In this document: piece after piece, positions 21,210 to 32,945 of the stretch
Position numbering within the stretch: the first letter of the stretch is position 1
How the letters are laid out: every line of letters starts with the position of its first letter
Assembly (NCBI RefSeq): GCF_904849725.1
Contig: NC_058519.1
Span: forward strand, 361,181,974-361,245,973
DNA: 64,000 nucleotides
Reading direction: 5' to 3'
Source: Hordeum vulgare subsp. vulgare
Taxonomy: Eukaryota > Streptophyta > Magnoliopsida > Poales > Poaceae
Notes under the pieces: generated by a model
What the model was told of the DNA's origin: nothing
Seen by the model: the letters and a program-made list of their open reading frames with translations, nothing else
Databases searched by the model: none
Program-made: the position numbers and the translations under genes

Positions 21210-22079
21210 TGATACGTCTCCGTTGTATCTATAATTTTTTATCGTTCCATGCCAATATTATACAACTTTCGCATATTTATTGGACTAACATATTGATTAA
21301 GTGCCAAGTGTCAGTTCCTATTTGTTGCATGTTTTTTGTTTTGCAGAATATTCATATCAAATGAAGTCCAACGCGATAAAAAATTATGGAGAACTATTTT
21401 AGAATAAATGTGATTTTTGGGACGTGGAGTCAACGTAAACAGAGGCCCACGGCTTCCACTACCCACCAGGGCGCAACCCATACCCCTGGCGCGCTCTACC
21501 CTCTAGTGGCCCCACCATGAGTTGGTTTGGGATCTTCTTCGGGTGTAATAGAGATAATTTTTGGAAATAAATCACAGAAAAATTTCAGTCGATTGGAGTT
21601 GGGGATCTCTGGGAAATAAAGAAACGATGAAGGGACAAAAACAAGGAACGCGAAACAGAAGAGAACAGAGAGTGAGATCTAATCTCGGAGGGGATCCTCC
21701 CCCTCCGCCCCTGTGGAGGCCATGGACCAGAGGGGGAGTCTCCTCCCATATAAGGGGGAGGCCAAGGAAGAATAAGGAGGGGGATCTCTTCCCCTCTCTC
21801 CCTGTGGTGCTGGAGTGTTGCCAGGGCAAGGAGCATGACGGTGATCTACATCAACAATCTTGCAGCCGTCAACACCAACTCTTTCCCCCTCTATGTAGTG
21901 GTGTAACATCTCGTTTCACACTGTAACTCTCTACTTAAATGTGGTGTTCAACACTAAATACTATTTCCCAATGATATGTGGCTATCCTATGATGTTTGAG
22001 TAGATTCGTTTTGTCCTACAAGTTAATTATGATATGATGGTATTGATATGAGTTGTGTGTTGATACGGTGCTATCCTAA
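21210..22079 (+). repeat. 3' LTR of A3, first part
   Basis: Starts TGATACGTCTCCGTTGTATC and follows the 5' LTR up to GTGCTATCCTAA, where element H2 is inserted at a TAA target (22077-22079). The LTR resumes at 51265. Confidence 0.9.
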
Positions 22080-22171
22080 GGGCGAGTTCTTTTGATTAGC
22101 TCTATGGAAATAAGCTGCTATGGAAATAAGCCCCAAATAAGTTGTTGTGAAAATAAGCCCATGAAAATAAC

Positions 22172-23575
22172 TGTAAGTGCATCTAGTCCCCCTTAGTGAT
22201 TTTGGTGGTTTGAATACTTATAGGTTAAGTATCTAATGTGTTCATAAGTGTACACATGATCTATAAGTTGCTGAGGAGTTTGAAATATTCGATGAATATC
22301 GACCCCTAAAAATATATATCTTCGGTTGAAGAAATTGGTCTGAAGCTGGAGAATTGAATCGCGAAGGAATTGCGATGAAATTGATATTCCTCATGAAGAA
22401 ATTGAAGATGAGGAATTCGTTGTGTCCTAATGGAAAACAAGCTGAAGATTTTGAAGCATGAAGATTTATTCTGTTTGTTTGATTTTCTTCACTTTTGGGT
22501 CAAAGGAACACCGTACTGTTAATGGGGTTCAAAGTAACTCGTCGGAATGAATTTCCTCATGATGCTCAACCCAAGCCTAATCCTACCAAAAGCCTCAAGT
22601 GAGGAATATCGGAGACATGAGGACTCTCACAGTTGAGGGTCCCGACCGTTACCGCAGGTCACGCCACATCATTGGTCTTATCCACACCAACGGTCATATT
22701 ATTTATGGGCATTAATGTCAAATCATGTCGGGATGCTCCCAGGCTATAAATAGCCGCCTCCACAACCATTTGTTGGTTGGCTGCTCCGTTAGAAACTGAC
22801 ACTTGTCATAAGAGCAACCCAAATTCCTCGGAGTCTTCGAGAGTAATTCATCAGTGAGGAAATACCCCAAACACCAAACCACAAGCCGAAAACCAAGTGA
22901 TTGAGCATCGCTAAAAAAGTTGTTTCTGTGTGGGACTGAAGCCTTTTACCTTTGAGGCCTGTGCATCCTCCAGATGGTTAGGCATCATGGTCTTGAGCAA
23001 TCCAGCAGTCAATTGTGGATCGCCAGGTGACCAAGTTTGTGAGGGTTTGGAAGTCTGCCCTGAAGACTTCCCACGAGTGTTGGGCGAGGACTGTGTGTTC
23101 TTAGCCCAAGGAGAATATGGTAGGGACTGTGTGTCCCGGGACTCTGTGTCTTTTGGTTTCAATACCAAGCCGCTTCAAACTAGATGTACAACTGTCCCAG
23201 CAGTTGGAACTGGGTCATCAACCACTGTCTTCACTGTGAAACGGGTTCTATTTCTTCAACTCTTTACATTCCTCACATTGTGTGTTGATGATTTTCACTG
23301 TCACTGTTTGAAGAATTTGCTGAAGACTTTCTCTGAAATTCCTCAACCCCAAATTCTTCACGTGAGTTAATCCTCATCTGTTTTCTCTATGCCTGCGTAT
23401 TGTGAAAACTGTTTTCCATATTCTTCACCTTGAGAAACTGCTATAGTGATGCTTTGCACTCCTGATCCTTTTGCTGTTTCCGCTGCAAGTTAGTCATCAG
23501 TGAGGAATTTCCTCAGTGATGAAATTCTAAAAATCTCATATTCACCCCCCCTCTAGTCGATATAACGCACTTTCA
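22172..23575 (+). repeat. 5' LTR of B-outer (LTR1)
   Basis: 1404 bp, TGTAAGTGCATCTAGT...TATAACGCACTTTCA. TATA box CTATAAATA at 22744-22752. Compared with LTR4 it lacks the short AAAAGGAATTTCCTC repeat near the end. The sequence is packed with TCCTCA and TGAGGAA words. Confidence 0.9.
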
Positions 23576-23577
23576 AT

Positions 23578-23589
23578 TGGTATCAGAGC
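23578..23589 (+). other. Primer binding site of B-outer (tRNA-iMet)
   Basis: TGGTATCAGAGC two bases after the LTR; complementary to the 3' end of initiator tRNA-Met, the usual Copia primer. Confidence 0.92.
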
Positions 23590-23642
23590 AAGGTACTCCC
23601 TTGTTCTGTGTGATTTTGGTTTAACCACCTGGAGTTTTAGTT

Positions 23643-24564
23643 ATGTCGACTGCAGGCATGATTAAGGTTACTGCAGGATGTCCTACTTTCGAAGGAAAGT
23701 ACTTTCCCTTCTGGAAGATCAAGATGCACATGCATCTCCAAGCTATTGACAACGATCTCTAGTATATTGTGGAACATGGCATCCCTATCGTCACTGCTAC
23801 TGTCTTTGCCGCTGATGTGAAGAAATTCAAGCAACTTGATTCTCAAGCAAAGAATATCATCTGTGGCCATATGGGCAAGGGCTAGTATGGCAGAGTGAGT
23901 GATTTGGGCTCAGCAAAACTTATCTGGGAAAGGTTGTCCAAAGTTAATGAAGGAGTATCAACCCAGCGTGATTCTCGTGTTGATGTTCTTCGCAATGTCT
24001 TCAATCATTTCAAGAGGCTTGACAATGAAAGCTGCCAAGATACCTTTGCTCGCCTCACTGACATATCAAATGAACTGCAAGCACTGGGAGCTCGAGACAT
24101 TACTGATCACGAAGTTGTGAAGAAACTGCTAAGATCTTTGGATTCTTCATTTGATACTTTAGTTTTGGTGATTCAAGAGAGACCAAACTACAAGATGCTT
24201 GATCTAGTAGACATACTCAAAAGACTCAATACTCATGAATTCCAACAAGAAGAAAAGAGAGATCTATATGGACCAAGCTATTCTAGACCATGTGCACTGA
24301 AGGCCAAAGAAATTTCCTCATCTGAAGAAGAAGACTCGGATGGTAGCATTGGTGATCCTGAAGAATTTGGATAGGACCTTGCAATCCTCGTGAGGAAATT
24401 CCAGAAGTTTACACGACGTGGCCAGTTTGGGAAATCTTCAAGAAGAGATATGAGGAAATCAGAATGTTCATCTGAGGACTACAAGAAAAGAACCTGCCAC
24501 AAATGCAAGAAATCAGGTCACGACATTGCTGATTATCCTCGTTGGGGAAAGGAATCAAAGAAGA
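23643..24564 (+). pseudogene. gag of B-outer, 5' part
   Basis: Starts at the ATG in TTATGTCGACTGCAGG and encodes the N-terminal gag region, including the conserved capsid-like (UBN2-type) segment with LTDISNELQALGARDI and the zinc knuckle beginning CHKCKKSGHD. In-frame TAG codons at 23760 (from TGG), 23883 and 24372 (both from CAG, by comparison with B-inner) break it. All three are transitions. At 24564 it is cut by insertion of B-inner; gag continues at 38612 after it. Confidence 0.85.
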
Positions 24565-25977
24565 TGTAAATGCATCTAGTGACCCTTAGTGATTTTTGTG
24601 GTTTGAAGACTTATAGGTTAGGTATCTAATGTGTTCATGAGTGTACACATGATCTATAAGTCGCTGAGGAGTTTGAAATATTTGATCAATATCGACCCCT
24701 AAAATGTATATCTTCGGTTGAAGAAATTGGTCTGAAGCTGAAGAATTGAATCACAAAGAATCTGCGATGAAATAGATATTCCTCATGAAGATATTGAAAT
24801 TGAGGAATTCGGTGTGTCCTGAAGAAAATCATTCTGAAGACTTTGAAGCATGAAGATTTACTCTTTCTGTTTTGTTTTCTTCACACTTGAGTAATAGGAA
24901 CACCGTACTGTTAAAGGGGGTCGAAGTTACACTTTGGAATGAATTTCCTCATGATGCTCAACCCAAGCCTAATCCTACCAAAACCCTCAAGTGAGGAATA
25001 CGAGTGACATGAGGACTCTCACAGTTGAGGGTTCCGACCGTTTCGATAGCCACGCCACATCATTGGTCTTATCCACACCAACGGTCATATTATTTAAGGG
25101 CATTAGTGTCAAATCATGTCGGGATGCTCCCAGGCTATAAATAGCCGCCCCCCACAACCATTAGCTGGTTGGCTGCTCCGTTAGAAACGGACACTTGTCA
25201 TAACAGCAACCCAATTCCTCAGAGTCTTCGAGAGTAATTCATCAGTGAGGAAATACCCCAAACACCAAACCACAAACCTAGAACCAAGTGATTGAGCATC
25301 ACTGAAGAAGTTCTTCCTGTGTGGGACTAAAGCCTTTTACCTTTGAGGACTGTGCATCCTCCAGACGGTTAGGCGTCATGGTCTAGAGCAATCCAGCAGT
25401 CAATTGTGGATCGTCGGGTGACCAAGTTTGTGAGGGTTTGGAAGTTTGCCCTGAAGACTTACCACGAGTGTTGGGCAAGGACTTTGTGTTCTCAGCCCAA
25501 GGAGAATACGGTAGGGACTGTGTGTCCCGGGACTGTGTGTCTTTTGGTTTCAATACCAACCCCTCCAAACCAGATGTACAAGTGTCACAGCAGTTGGAAC
25601 TGGGTCATCAACTACTGTCTTCATTGTGAAACGGGTTCTAATTCCTCAACTCCTTACATTCCTCCGATTATGTGTTGATGACTTTCACTGTTACTGTTTG
25701 AAGAATTTGCTGAAAACTTTCTATGAAATTCCTCAACCCCAAATTCTTCACACTAGTTAATCCTCATATGTTTTCTGCGTGCCTGCTCACTGTGCAATCT
25801 GTTTTCACATTCCTCATACTGAAAAACTGCTGTTGTGAAACATTGCACTTCTGATCCTTTACTATTTCCACTGTAAGTTAGTCATCAGTGAGGAATTTCC
25901 TCAAAAGGAATTTCCTCAGTGATGAAATTCTTAAAATCTTCTATTCACCCCCCTCTAGTCGATATAACGCACTTTCA
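24565..25977 (+). repeat. 5' LTR of B-inner (LTR2)
   Basis: 1413 bp, TGTAAATGCATCTAGT...TATAACGCACTTTCA, with TATA box CTATAAATA at 25135-25143. It pairs with LTR3: shared TTTACTCTTTCTGTTTTG and ACACTTTGGAATG variants. LTR3 lacks a 14-base segment around the repeated CTGTGTGTC. Confidence 0.92.
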
Positions 25978-25979
25978 AT

Positions 25980-25991
25980 TGGTATCAGAGC
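25980..25991 (+). other. Primer binding site of B-inner (tRNA-iMet)
   Basis: TGGTATCAGAGC two bases inside LTR2. Confidence 0.92.
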
Positions 25992-26044
25992 AAGGTACTC
26001 CCTTGTTATGTGTGATTTTGGTTTAACCACCTGGAGTTTTAGTT

Positions 26045-28591
26045 ATGTCGACTGCAGGCATGATTAAGGTTACTACAGCATGTCCTACTTTCGAAGGAAA
26101 GAACTTTCCCTTTTGAAAGAACAAGATGCAAATGCATCTACAAGCTATTGATAATGATCTCTGGTATATTGTGGAACATGGCGTCCCCATCATCTCTGCT
26201 AATGTCTCTGCTGCTGATGTGAAGAAATTCAAGCAACTTGATTCTCAAGCGAAGACTATCATGAGTGGTCATCTGAGCCCAGGCCAGTTTGGGAGAGTGA
26301 GTGCTTTGGGCTCTTCAACACTTATCTGGGAGAGACTGTGCAAAGTAAATGAAGGAGTATCAACCCAGCGTGACTCTCGTGTTGATGTTCTTTGCAATCT
26401 GTTCAATCGCTTCAAGAGGCATGACAATGAATGCTGCCAAGATACCTTTGATCGCCTCACTGACATATCAAATGAACTGCAAGCACTGGGAGCTCGAGAC
26501 ATCATTGATCATGAAGTTGTGAAGAACCTGCTAAGATCTTTGGATTCTTCATTTGATAGTTTAGTCCTGATGATTCAAGAAAGACCAGACTACAAGATGC
26601 TTGATCCAGCTGATATACTCGAAAGGCTCAATACTCATGAATTCCAGCAACAAGAAAAGAAAGATCTATATGGACCAAGCTATTCTAGACCACGTGCACT
26701 GAAGGCTAGAGCAATTTCCTCATCTGAAGAAGAAGATTCGGATGATAGCATTGGTGACCCTGAAGAATTTGGACAGGAGCTTGCAATGCTCGTGAGGAAA
26801 TTCCAGAGGTTTACACGACGTGGGCAATTCGGTAAATCTTCAAGAAGAGACATGAGGAAATCAGAATCTTCATCTGAGGACTACAAGAAAAGAACTTGCC
26901 AGAAATGCAAGAAATCAAGTCATTACATTGCTGACTGTCCCCGTTGCGGAAAGGAATCAAAGAAGAAGAAATACAAGGATGACAGTTCTGATGACTCGAA
27001 GAAGCAGAAGAAATCTTCGAAATCCTCATCTTCAAAGCCCTCATCTCATAAGAAGACTAGTTTCAGAAAGTCTAGGGCACTTATTGGCAAGGAAATGGAT
27101 TCCGATGCAGAATCAGAGGAATGTGATGAAGAAGAGGGTTCTGATGAAGACTCAGAATCCGGACAGGCCAGTCTTGCACTTGCAACCACTTTCGTCAGCA
27201 AGTCAATCTTCAACCTTGAAGAAGATGATAACACCATCCACACTGATGACTATGCTGATGACTTCGCTCCAACCTATTGCTTCATGGCAAAAGGCTCAAA
27301 GGTACCGAATGATGCTTCCTCCTCTGATTCAAGTGACTCTGAACCTGATGATTATAAAAAACCCAGTTACAGTAAACTTGCTATCATTGCCACTAAACAA
27401 CAAACTGCCCTGGAAAAGCTTCAGAAACTGCTAGATAGAAGTGATGATCTGTTGAATGATGAAATGAATCTTACCCAAATCCTCACTGAAGATGTGAAAA
27501 GTCTTCAGTCTAGATTTGACAATTTTCAAGATTGTTATGATACACTCCTCGCTGATCATGAGAAACTTTCCTATGAATTTCCTCAAAGGAAGCTTGATAT
27601 AGAGAAGCTGAGGATTTCTCATGATGATCTTCGTATGGAAAATGATTCGTTACTAGCTCAACAGATCAGCGCTACTCAAGTTGAATTCATTCCTCCATGT
27701 CTTAAATGCATTGAACGCAAAAATGCTAATTCTTCACCAGAATCATCAAATGCTTCTATTGCTACAAATTCTTCAATTGCACCTGCAGTGTCTATTTCCT
27801 CACTTGAGGAAAACACAAATGTTACTAATGAAAATGCAGGGTTGAAGGAATTGTATGTGAAAGGCATATACAAAAGCCTCAAAGGACATCAAACCCTTTG
27901 TGATGTGCTCAAAAAGCAGATCTTGAACAGGAACCCGAGGAAAGAAGGAATTGCCTTTGAGAGGAAATTGAATGCTGATGGATCTTATTGGAAACCTGAG
28001 CAGTATCCCAAAACCTCATGGGTTGCTGCTACTGGGCCTCCTTTTGATCCATCCAATCTAACTCGCTTTTCACGTGAATTATCCTATTCCTCAGATGAGT
28101 CACTTGACTCCAACTATAAACTGTTCAAAAATAAATCTGGTGAAGTATTTGCTCGATATGTTGGAACTAACTGCAGGAATGGCCCTACTTTGAGGAAAAT
28201 CCGGGTTCCCAAAAGCTGTCTTGAAAATTTTCAGGTGAATGTCCTCATGACACCACCGTTGAAGAATCTGAACCCCAGATCAAAATCCTCAGGAGGACCA
28301 AAGTCTTCAAGAGGATCAAAATCCTCAAGTGGTCAAAATTATGCTCGTACCCGTGCTAATGCTTCTAACATGCAGGGAAACTACAAGGAATATGAATATG
28401 AGCGTTACTCTTCAAATCATTATGTTCATAAATACTCAAACCAGTTCTCTGCATATTCATATGAGTACTTTAACCCCCCTACTGTTAAGAGAAGTGCATT
28501 AGCTTCAATGCCACCTTTCTCATATGATGCTCGCAGGATGATGAATGCTTTACCACCCCTTCAGATGTGGGTGGTGAGGAAATCTAACTAA
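26045..28591 (+). pseudogene. gag of B-inner (one early stop)
   Basis: An 848-codon gag frame from the ATG at 26045 to TAA at 28591. It is broken only by TGA at codon 24 (26114-26116), where B-outer has TGG; it stays open from the internal Met at 26126. Residues about 30-230 form the capsid-like UBN2-type region (LTDISNELQALGARDI, EKKDLYGPSYSRP). The zinc knuckle CQKCKKSSHYIADC fits CX2CX4HX4C and lies at about 26897-26938. A Lys/Ser/Asp-rich linker follows, then a coiled-coil-like region (EKLQKLLDRSDDLLNDEMN), and a C-terminal part with KGIYKSLKGHQTLCDVLKKQ. The long C-terminal extension is usual for Sirevirus gag. Pol is in another frame, 215 bases downstream. Confidence 0.85.
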
Positions 28592-28806
28592 TCACTTCTA
28601 CAGGACAGGTCTCCAGATGAAAATCATCATTTGAAGAATTTGCTGGAGACCTGAGGAAATGCTTGATAGGATGCAACCTAATATTGATGAAATAGAAATA
28701 TTTCACACGTGCTTATAATTTTGTGTGATGAAATTCTTATCTGATGAAATTGATATCATATTCTTCAAATCTAAAGCATATGAGATGGTAAGTTGTACTA
28801 ATTCAT

Positions 28807-31724
28807 ATGCAGGATGACAAACCCAAGAATACTAAGTGGGTTCTTGATAGTGGTTGCACACATCACATGACTGGTGATAAAAGCTTGCTGATGAATATGC
28901 CACTAACTCCATCACCTCTGAAGCAAATCACATATGCTGACAAAGGTAAAAGCAAGGTATTGGGACTTGGCAAAGTGGCTATTTCCAAGGATAGGCATAT
29001 GGACAAAGTGATGCTTGTTGAATCCCTTGGTTTTAACCTCATGTCCGTCTCGATGTTTTGTGATCTTGATATGATTGTTATCTTTGGTAGATATAGATGT
29101 GTAGTCATCATGGAATATGACAGATCCAAAGTCTTCGAAGGTGTAAGAAGAGGGGATTTGTACATTGTTGATTTCTCTACACGTCCTCAACCAGCCACTT
29201 GCTTACTAGCAAAAACCTCAGAAGGATGGTTGTGTCACCGAAGACTAGGTCATGCAGGCATGAGGAATTTGCACACGCTCGCGAAGAAGAAGCATGTCAT
29301 CGACATTGAATCAGTCAAATTCCTCAAGGATCATCTCTGCTGTGCATGTGAATCTGGGAAAATGACCAGATCCAAGCATCCCTCGAAGAATATCATGACC
29401 ACTACACGTCCCTTCGAATTGCTTCATATGGATCTATTTGGACCTACTCACTATGCCACACTAACCAATGCAGCATCTCTATATGGCTTCGTCATAGTTG
29501 ATGATTATTCCAGATATACATGGGTGCATATCATCGTATATAAAACTGAAGTGCAGGAAATCTTCAAATGATTTTCTTCAAGGGCCTCGGCAAACATTGG
29601 CATCAAGATCAAACATATCACGAGTGATAATGGAACAAAGTTCAAAAACAATGGTCTTGATGATTATCTTGATGAAGTTGTTATTACTCACAAATTATCT
29701 GCTCCTTATACTCCTCAGCAGAACGGTGTCATCGAAAGGAAGAACATGACTCCTAGTTGAGATGGCAAGAACTATGCTGGAAGAATATCAGACTCGTCGT
29801 TGCTTTTGCCCTGAAGCAATCAACACTGCATGCCATATCATCAACAGGGTATATCTTCACAAATTCCTCAAGAAAATCTCATATGAACTCACTGATAAGA
29901 AACCCAATGGAAGTTATTTCAAAGTCTTCGGTGCAAAATGTTGGATTAGAGATCCTCACCATAGCTCAAAATTTGCACCTAAGGCACATGAGGGTTTTAT
30001 GCTCGGTTATGGAAAGGACTCGCACACTTACAGAGTCTTCAACAACTATCACAACAAAGTTGTTGAGACTGTAGATGTGCGGTTCGATGAAACTAATGGC
30101 TTGCAAAGAGAGCAATTGCCTTCTGATCCAGATAAGTTGTCTCCCGAGGAAGCAATAGATCTCAAATCTACTGAAGACATTGTTCCCACTGAGGAAATCG
30201 ATGAAGAAACCATCCACATCACTGATGAAAATAAAAAAGATGCTTCTGAGGAAATTGCTCCAGAACCACTTCCTTAGCCCAGACAAAATCCTCAACCAGC
30301 TCATCCGAGGATTGCAAATGAAGTAGAACTTGACAAAATCACCAAAAACATCAACGCGCCAGGTCCTCTCACTCGCTCAAACGCTTCACACTAGTTAACT
30401 TTTGTGGGCATTTTTCCTTTGTATCTATCACAGAACCCTCAAAAGTTGCTGAGGCTTTCTTCGAACCAGAGTGGATCCAAGCTATGCAAGACGAACTTCT
30501 TCAATTCAAGCTGAATGACGTATGGGAGCTAGTCAAACTACTAGATCCTCCCAAGCACAACATAATCGGAACCAAGTGGATTTTTCGAAACAAGTAAGAT
30601 GAGGATGGTCAAGTGGTGAGGAATAAGGCACGACTCGTAGCCCAAGGCTACACCCAGGTTGAAGGAATAGATTTTGATGAAACTTTTGCACCTGTTGCTA
30701 GACTTGAAGCTATTTGAGTACTACTTGCTTATGCTCCAGAACCACTTCCTCATCTTATATCAAATGGATGTGAAAAGTGAATTCCTCAAAGGTAAGCTTG
30801 TGGAAGAAGTATATGTTGCTCAGCCACCAGGTTTTGAGGATCCAAAGAATCCACACAAAGTCTTCAGACTCAAAAAGGCGCTCTATGGTCTCAAGCAAGC
30901 CCCTCGGGCATGGTATGATACATTGAAGGAATTCCTCATGAAGAAAGGCTTCAAACGTGGTTCACTCGATCCAACTCTTTTCACTAAATCCTATGATAAT
31001 GAGATATTTGTGTGCCAAATATATGTCGATGATATCATATTTGGTTGTACTGACAAACGATACAGTGATGAATTTGCTTAGTGTTTGCATGTGTGCACGT
31101 TTTCAAGCAAAACCGAAGGAATCACACCATAAGGGTGTGAAGCATATTCTTCGATACTTAGCTCACACACCAACACTAGGATTATGGTATCCCAAGGGCT
31201 CAAATCTTCATCTGGTAGGGTATTCTGATTCTGACTATGCTGGTGATCGTGTGGATCGCAAGTCAACTTCTGGTACATGCCATTTCCTCGGAAGATCACT
31301 AGTTTGCTGGTCCTCAAAGAAGCAGAACTGCGTATCACTCTCCACTGCCTAAGCTGAGTACATTGCTGCTGGTTCATATTGTGCTCAACTACTATGGATG
31401 AAGCAAACCCTCAAGGACTACGGCATCAACATGAAGAATGTGCCTCTCTACTGTGACAATGAGAGTGCAATCAAGATTGCATACAACCCAGTACAACACT
31501 CGAAGACTAAGCACATCCAGATTCGTCATCATTTTCTTCGGGACCATGTCCTCAAGGGCAATATCCTCATCGACCATGTGAAGACTGATGATCAACTGGC
31601 AGATATCTTCACTAAGCCCTTGGATGAGAAAAGGTTTTGCAAGTTGCGGTGTGAGCTAAATATCTTAGAATCTTCAAATGTTTTGTTAAAACATGCACAC
31701 ATCCTAACACTTATGCAAAATTGA
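28807..31724 (+). pseudogene. pol of B-inner (protease, integrase, RT, RNase H; broken)
   Basis: Protease active-site motif DSG at 28846-28854 (WVLDSGCTHHMTG). GAG-pre-integrase zinc-binding part with HRRLGHAG and CCACESGKM. Integrase core starts HMDLFGP; the second catalytic Asp is at 29626 (SDNGT) and the Glu lies in NGVIERKN. RT has QMDVKS and YVDD (in [11 protein letters not shown], about 31015-31050). RNase H has YSDSDYAGD, and YCDNESAIKIA near 31450. Breaks: TGA at 29569 (CGA in B-outer), a 1-base insertion near 29753, TAA at 30595, TGA at 30715, and a 287-base deletion at about 31076 between two TGCTTA words that removes the RT end and connection. The last open part is 31398-31724. Confidence 0.85.
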
Positions 31725-32336
31725 TGACTTAGATGTGCAACACATGATGAATCGATTTTCATCAACTGATGAAGTATATCACTCTGAATGTGAAGAAATC
31801 AACGAAGAAATTGATTCTCATGGCCCTACTACAATTGTACGCGGCGTCTGTAATCAACATTCTTATATGGTGGGTCACGCCACCGCCCAACGTGAAATTC
31901 CTCAAGTTGATTTTCTTCAAAGTTCCATTTCCTCAAAACTTGTTTTTCTTCAAAAACACTTGATGACTTTCATTTAACTAGATAGACTGTGATTTCAAGT
32001 TAGCTATTTCTTCAAGTTGATATTTCTTCTAAGTGAACGTGATCGGACCCTACTTTCCCTCTATGCTATTCTCATCCAGTCTATTCAGTTCTTCGTATGC
32101 GTTCTACTTGAAACTTTGTTCAAAATCCACACTGCGTCCTTGTGAGTTGATGATTTTGTAACAAAATCCTCAAATCTTCAAAAATGTTTCTTTAATGCAC
32201 GGTAACTGAACCGCACTTCCCTCGTTTTGATAACCACGATCTTCACCGCTTTGCTCGGGAGCTACACATGTCCCGCGGAGACGTAGAGGCAGGGGTTATT
32301 TGGTCCGATTTCTTCGCGCCAACAGTAACTGCCTGG
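31725..32336 (+). other. Spacer between pol and the third ORF of B-inner
   Basis: Noncoding, very rich in CTTCAAA, TCCTCAA and AAATTCCTCA words. Towards the right end it becomes GC-richer (GGAGACGTAGAGGCAGGGGT) just before the internal TATA box. The same spacer is at 43608-44358 in B-outer, with small indels. Confidence 0.7.
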
Positions 32337-32345
32337 CTATAAATA
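32337..32345 (+). promoter_or_regulatory. Internal TATA box before the third ORF of B-inner
   Basis: CTATAAATA in the context GCCTGGCTATAAATATGTCC. The LTR TATA box has nearly the same context (CCAGGCTATAAATAGCC). It lies about 600 bases upstream of the third ORF start and is conserved at 44359 in B-outer. Confidence 0.65.
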
Positions 32346-32945
32346 TGTCCTTATCCCCCTTGGCAATCACTTCTTCGCCCCATCGCTCTCGCGCTACAGC
32401 AAAATCCCCGAACCCTAGCGCCACCGCTGGAAGTCTCGTCGCGGGTGAAGAAGAGCTTCACTGCCTCGACTTTTCCGTCGCCGAAATCACGCCGGAGTCG
32501 GACCATCTTCGTCCGCCGCCGCCGTAGACGTCCTCTGTTGCCGGGTTAGGGCGCATTGGACACGCACCGAAGAGCTTCTCACTGCAACTCTTCTCTGTTC
32601 TTCGTGCGCGCCATCTAGGGTAAATAAAAGCCCTATTTTTACAGCAAGTTAGATCTACTATTTTACATCTGAGATGTGAAATCTGTTTTTCCTCAAGAAT
32701 CCATATGCATCTGATTCCTCAAACACTGTCTATCACCACACTATTGATGAACTTCACTAAGCATCTAAGATTTTCACGAGATTCCTCAATTGTGCGAATT
32801 TTCGGATCTGTACAACTCTAGAACCAAAGAACAGTATGCTTAGGCAAATTCCTCAACTATCAAACTTTTTCATTTTCTTCAAATCTGAGAACACATATGA
32901 CCTCTCCAAATTCCTCACAACTATACTCTGTTCATAGGTACGCAC
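32346..32945 (+). promoter_or_regulatory. Leader exon and predicted intron before the third ORF of B-inner
   Basis: After the TATA box comes a GC-rich segment (to about 32619) with the look of a plant 5' UTR (AACCCTAGCGCCACCGC, CGTCGCCGAAATCACGCC). Composition then changes sharply to AT-rich at GGTAAATAAAAGCC (donor GT at 32620-32621). It stays AT-rich up to CTCTGTTCATAG (acceptor AG at 32936-32937), eight bases before the ATG at 32946. The predicted intron is 318 bases. B-outer keeps the same borders (44644-44978). Splicing is predicted, not shown. Confidence 0.55.

Noticed and set aside
28786..28806. A splice donor and acceptor pair between gag and pol of B-inner (GGTAAGTTG ... ATATGCAG)
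   Set aside because: The interval would be only about 20-30 bases, too short for a plant intron; pol is probably reached another way.
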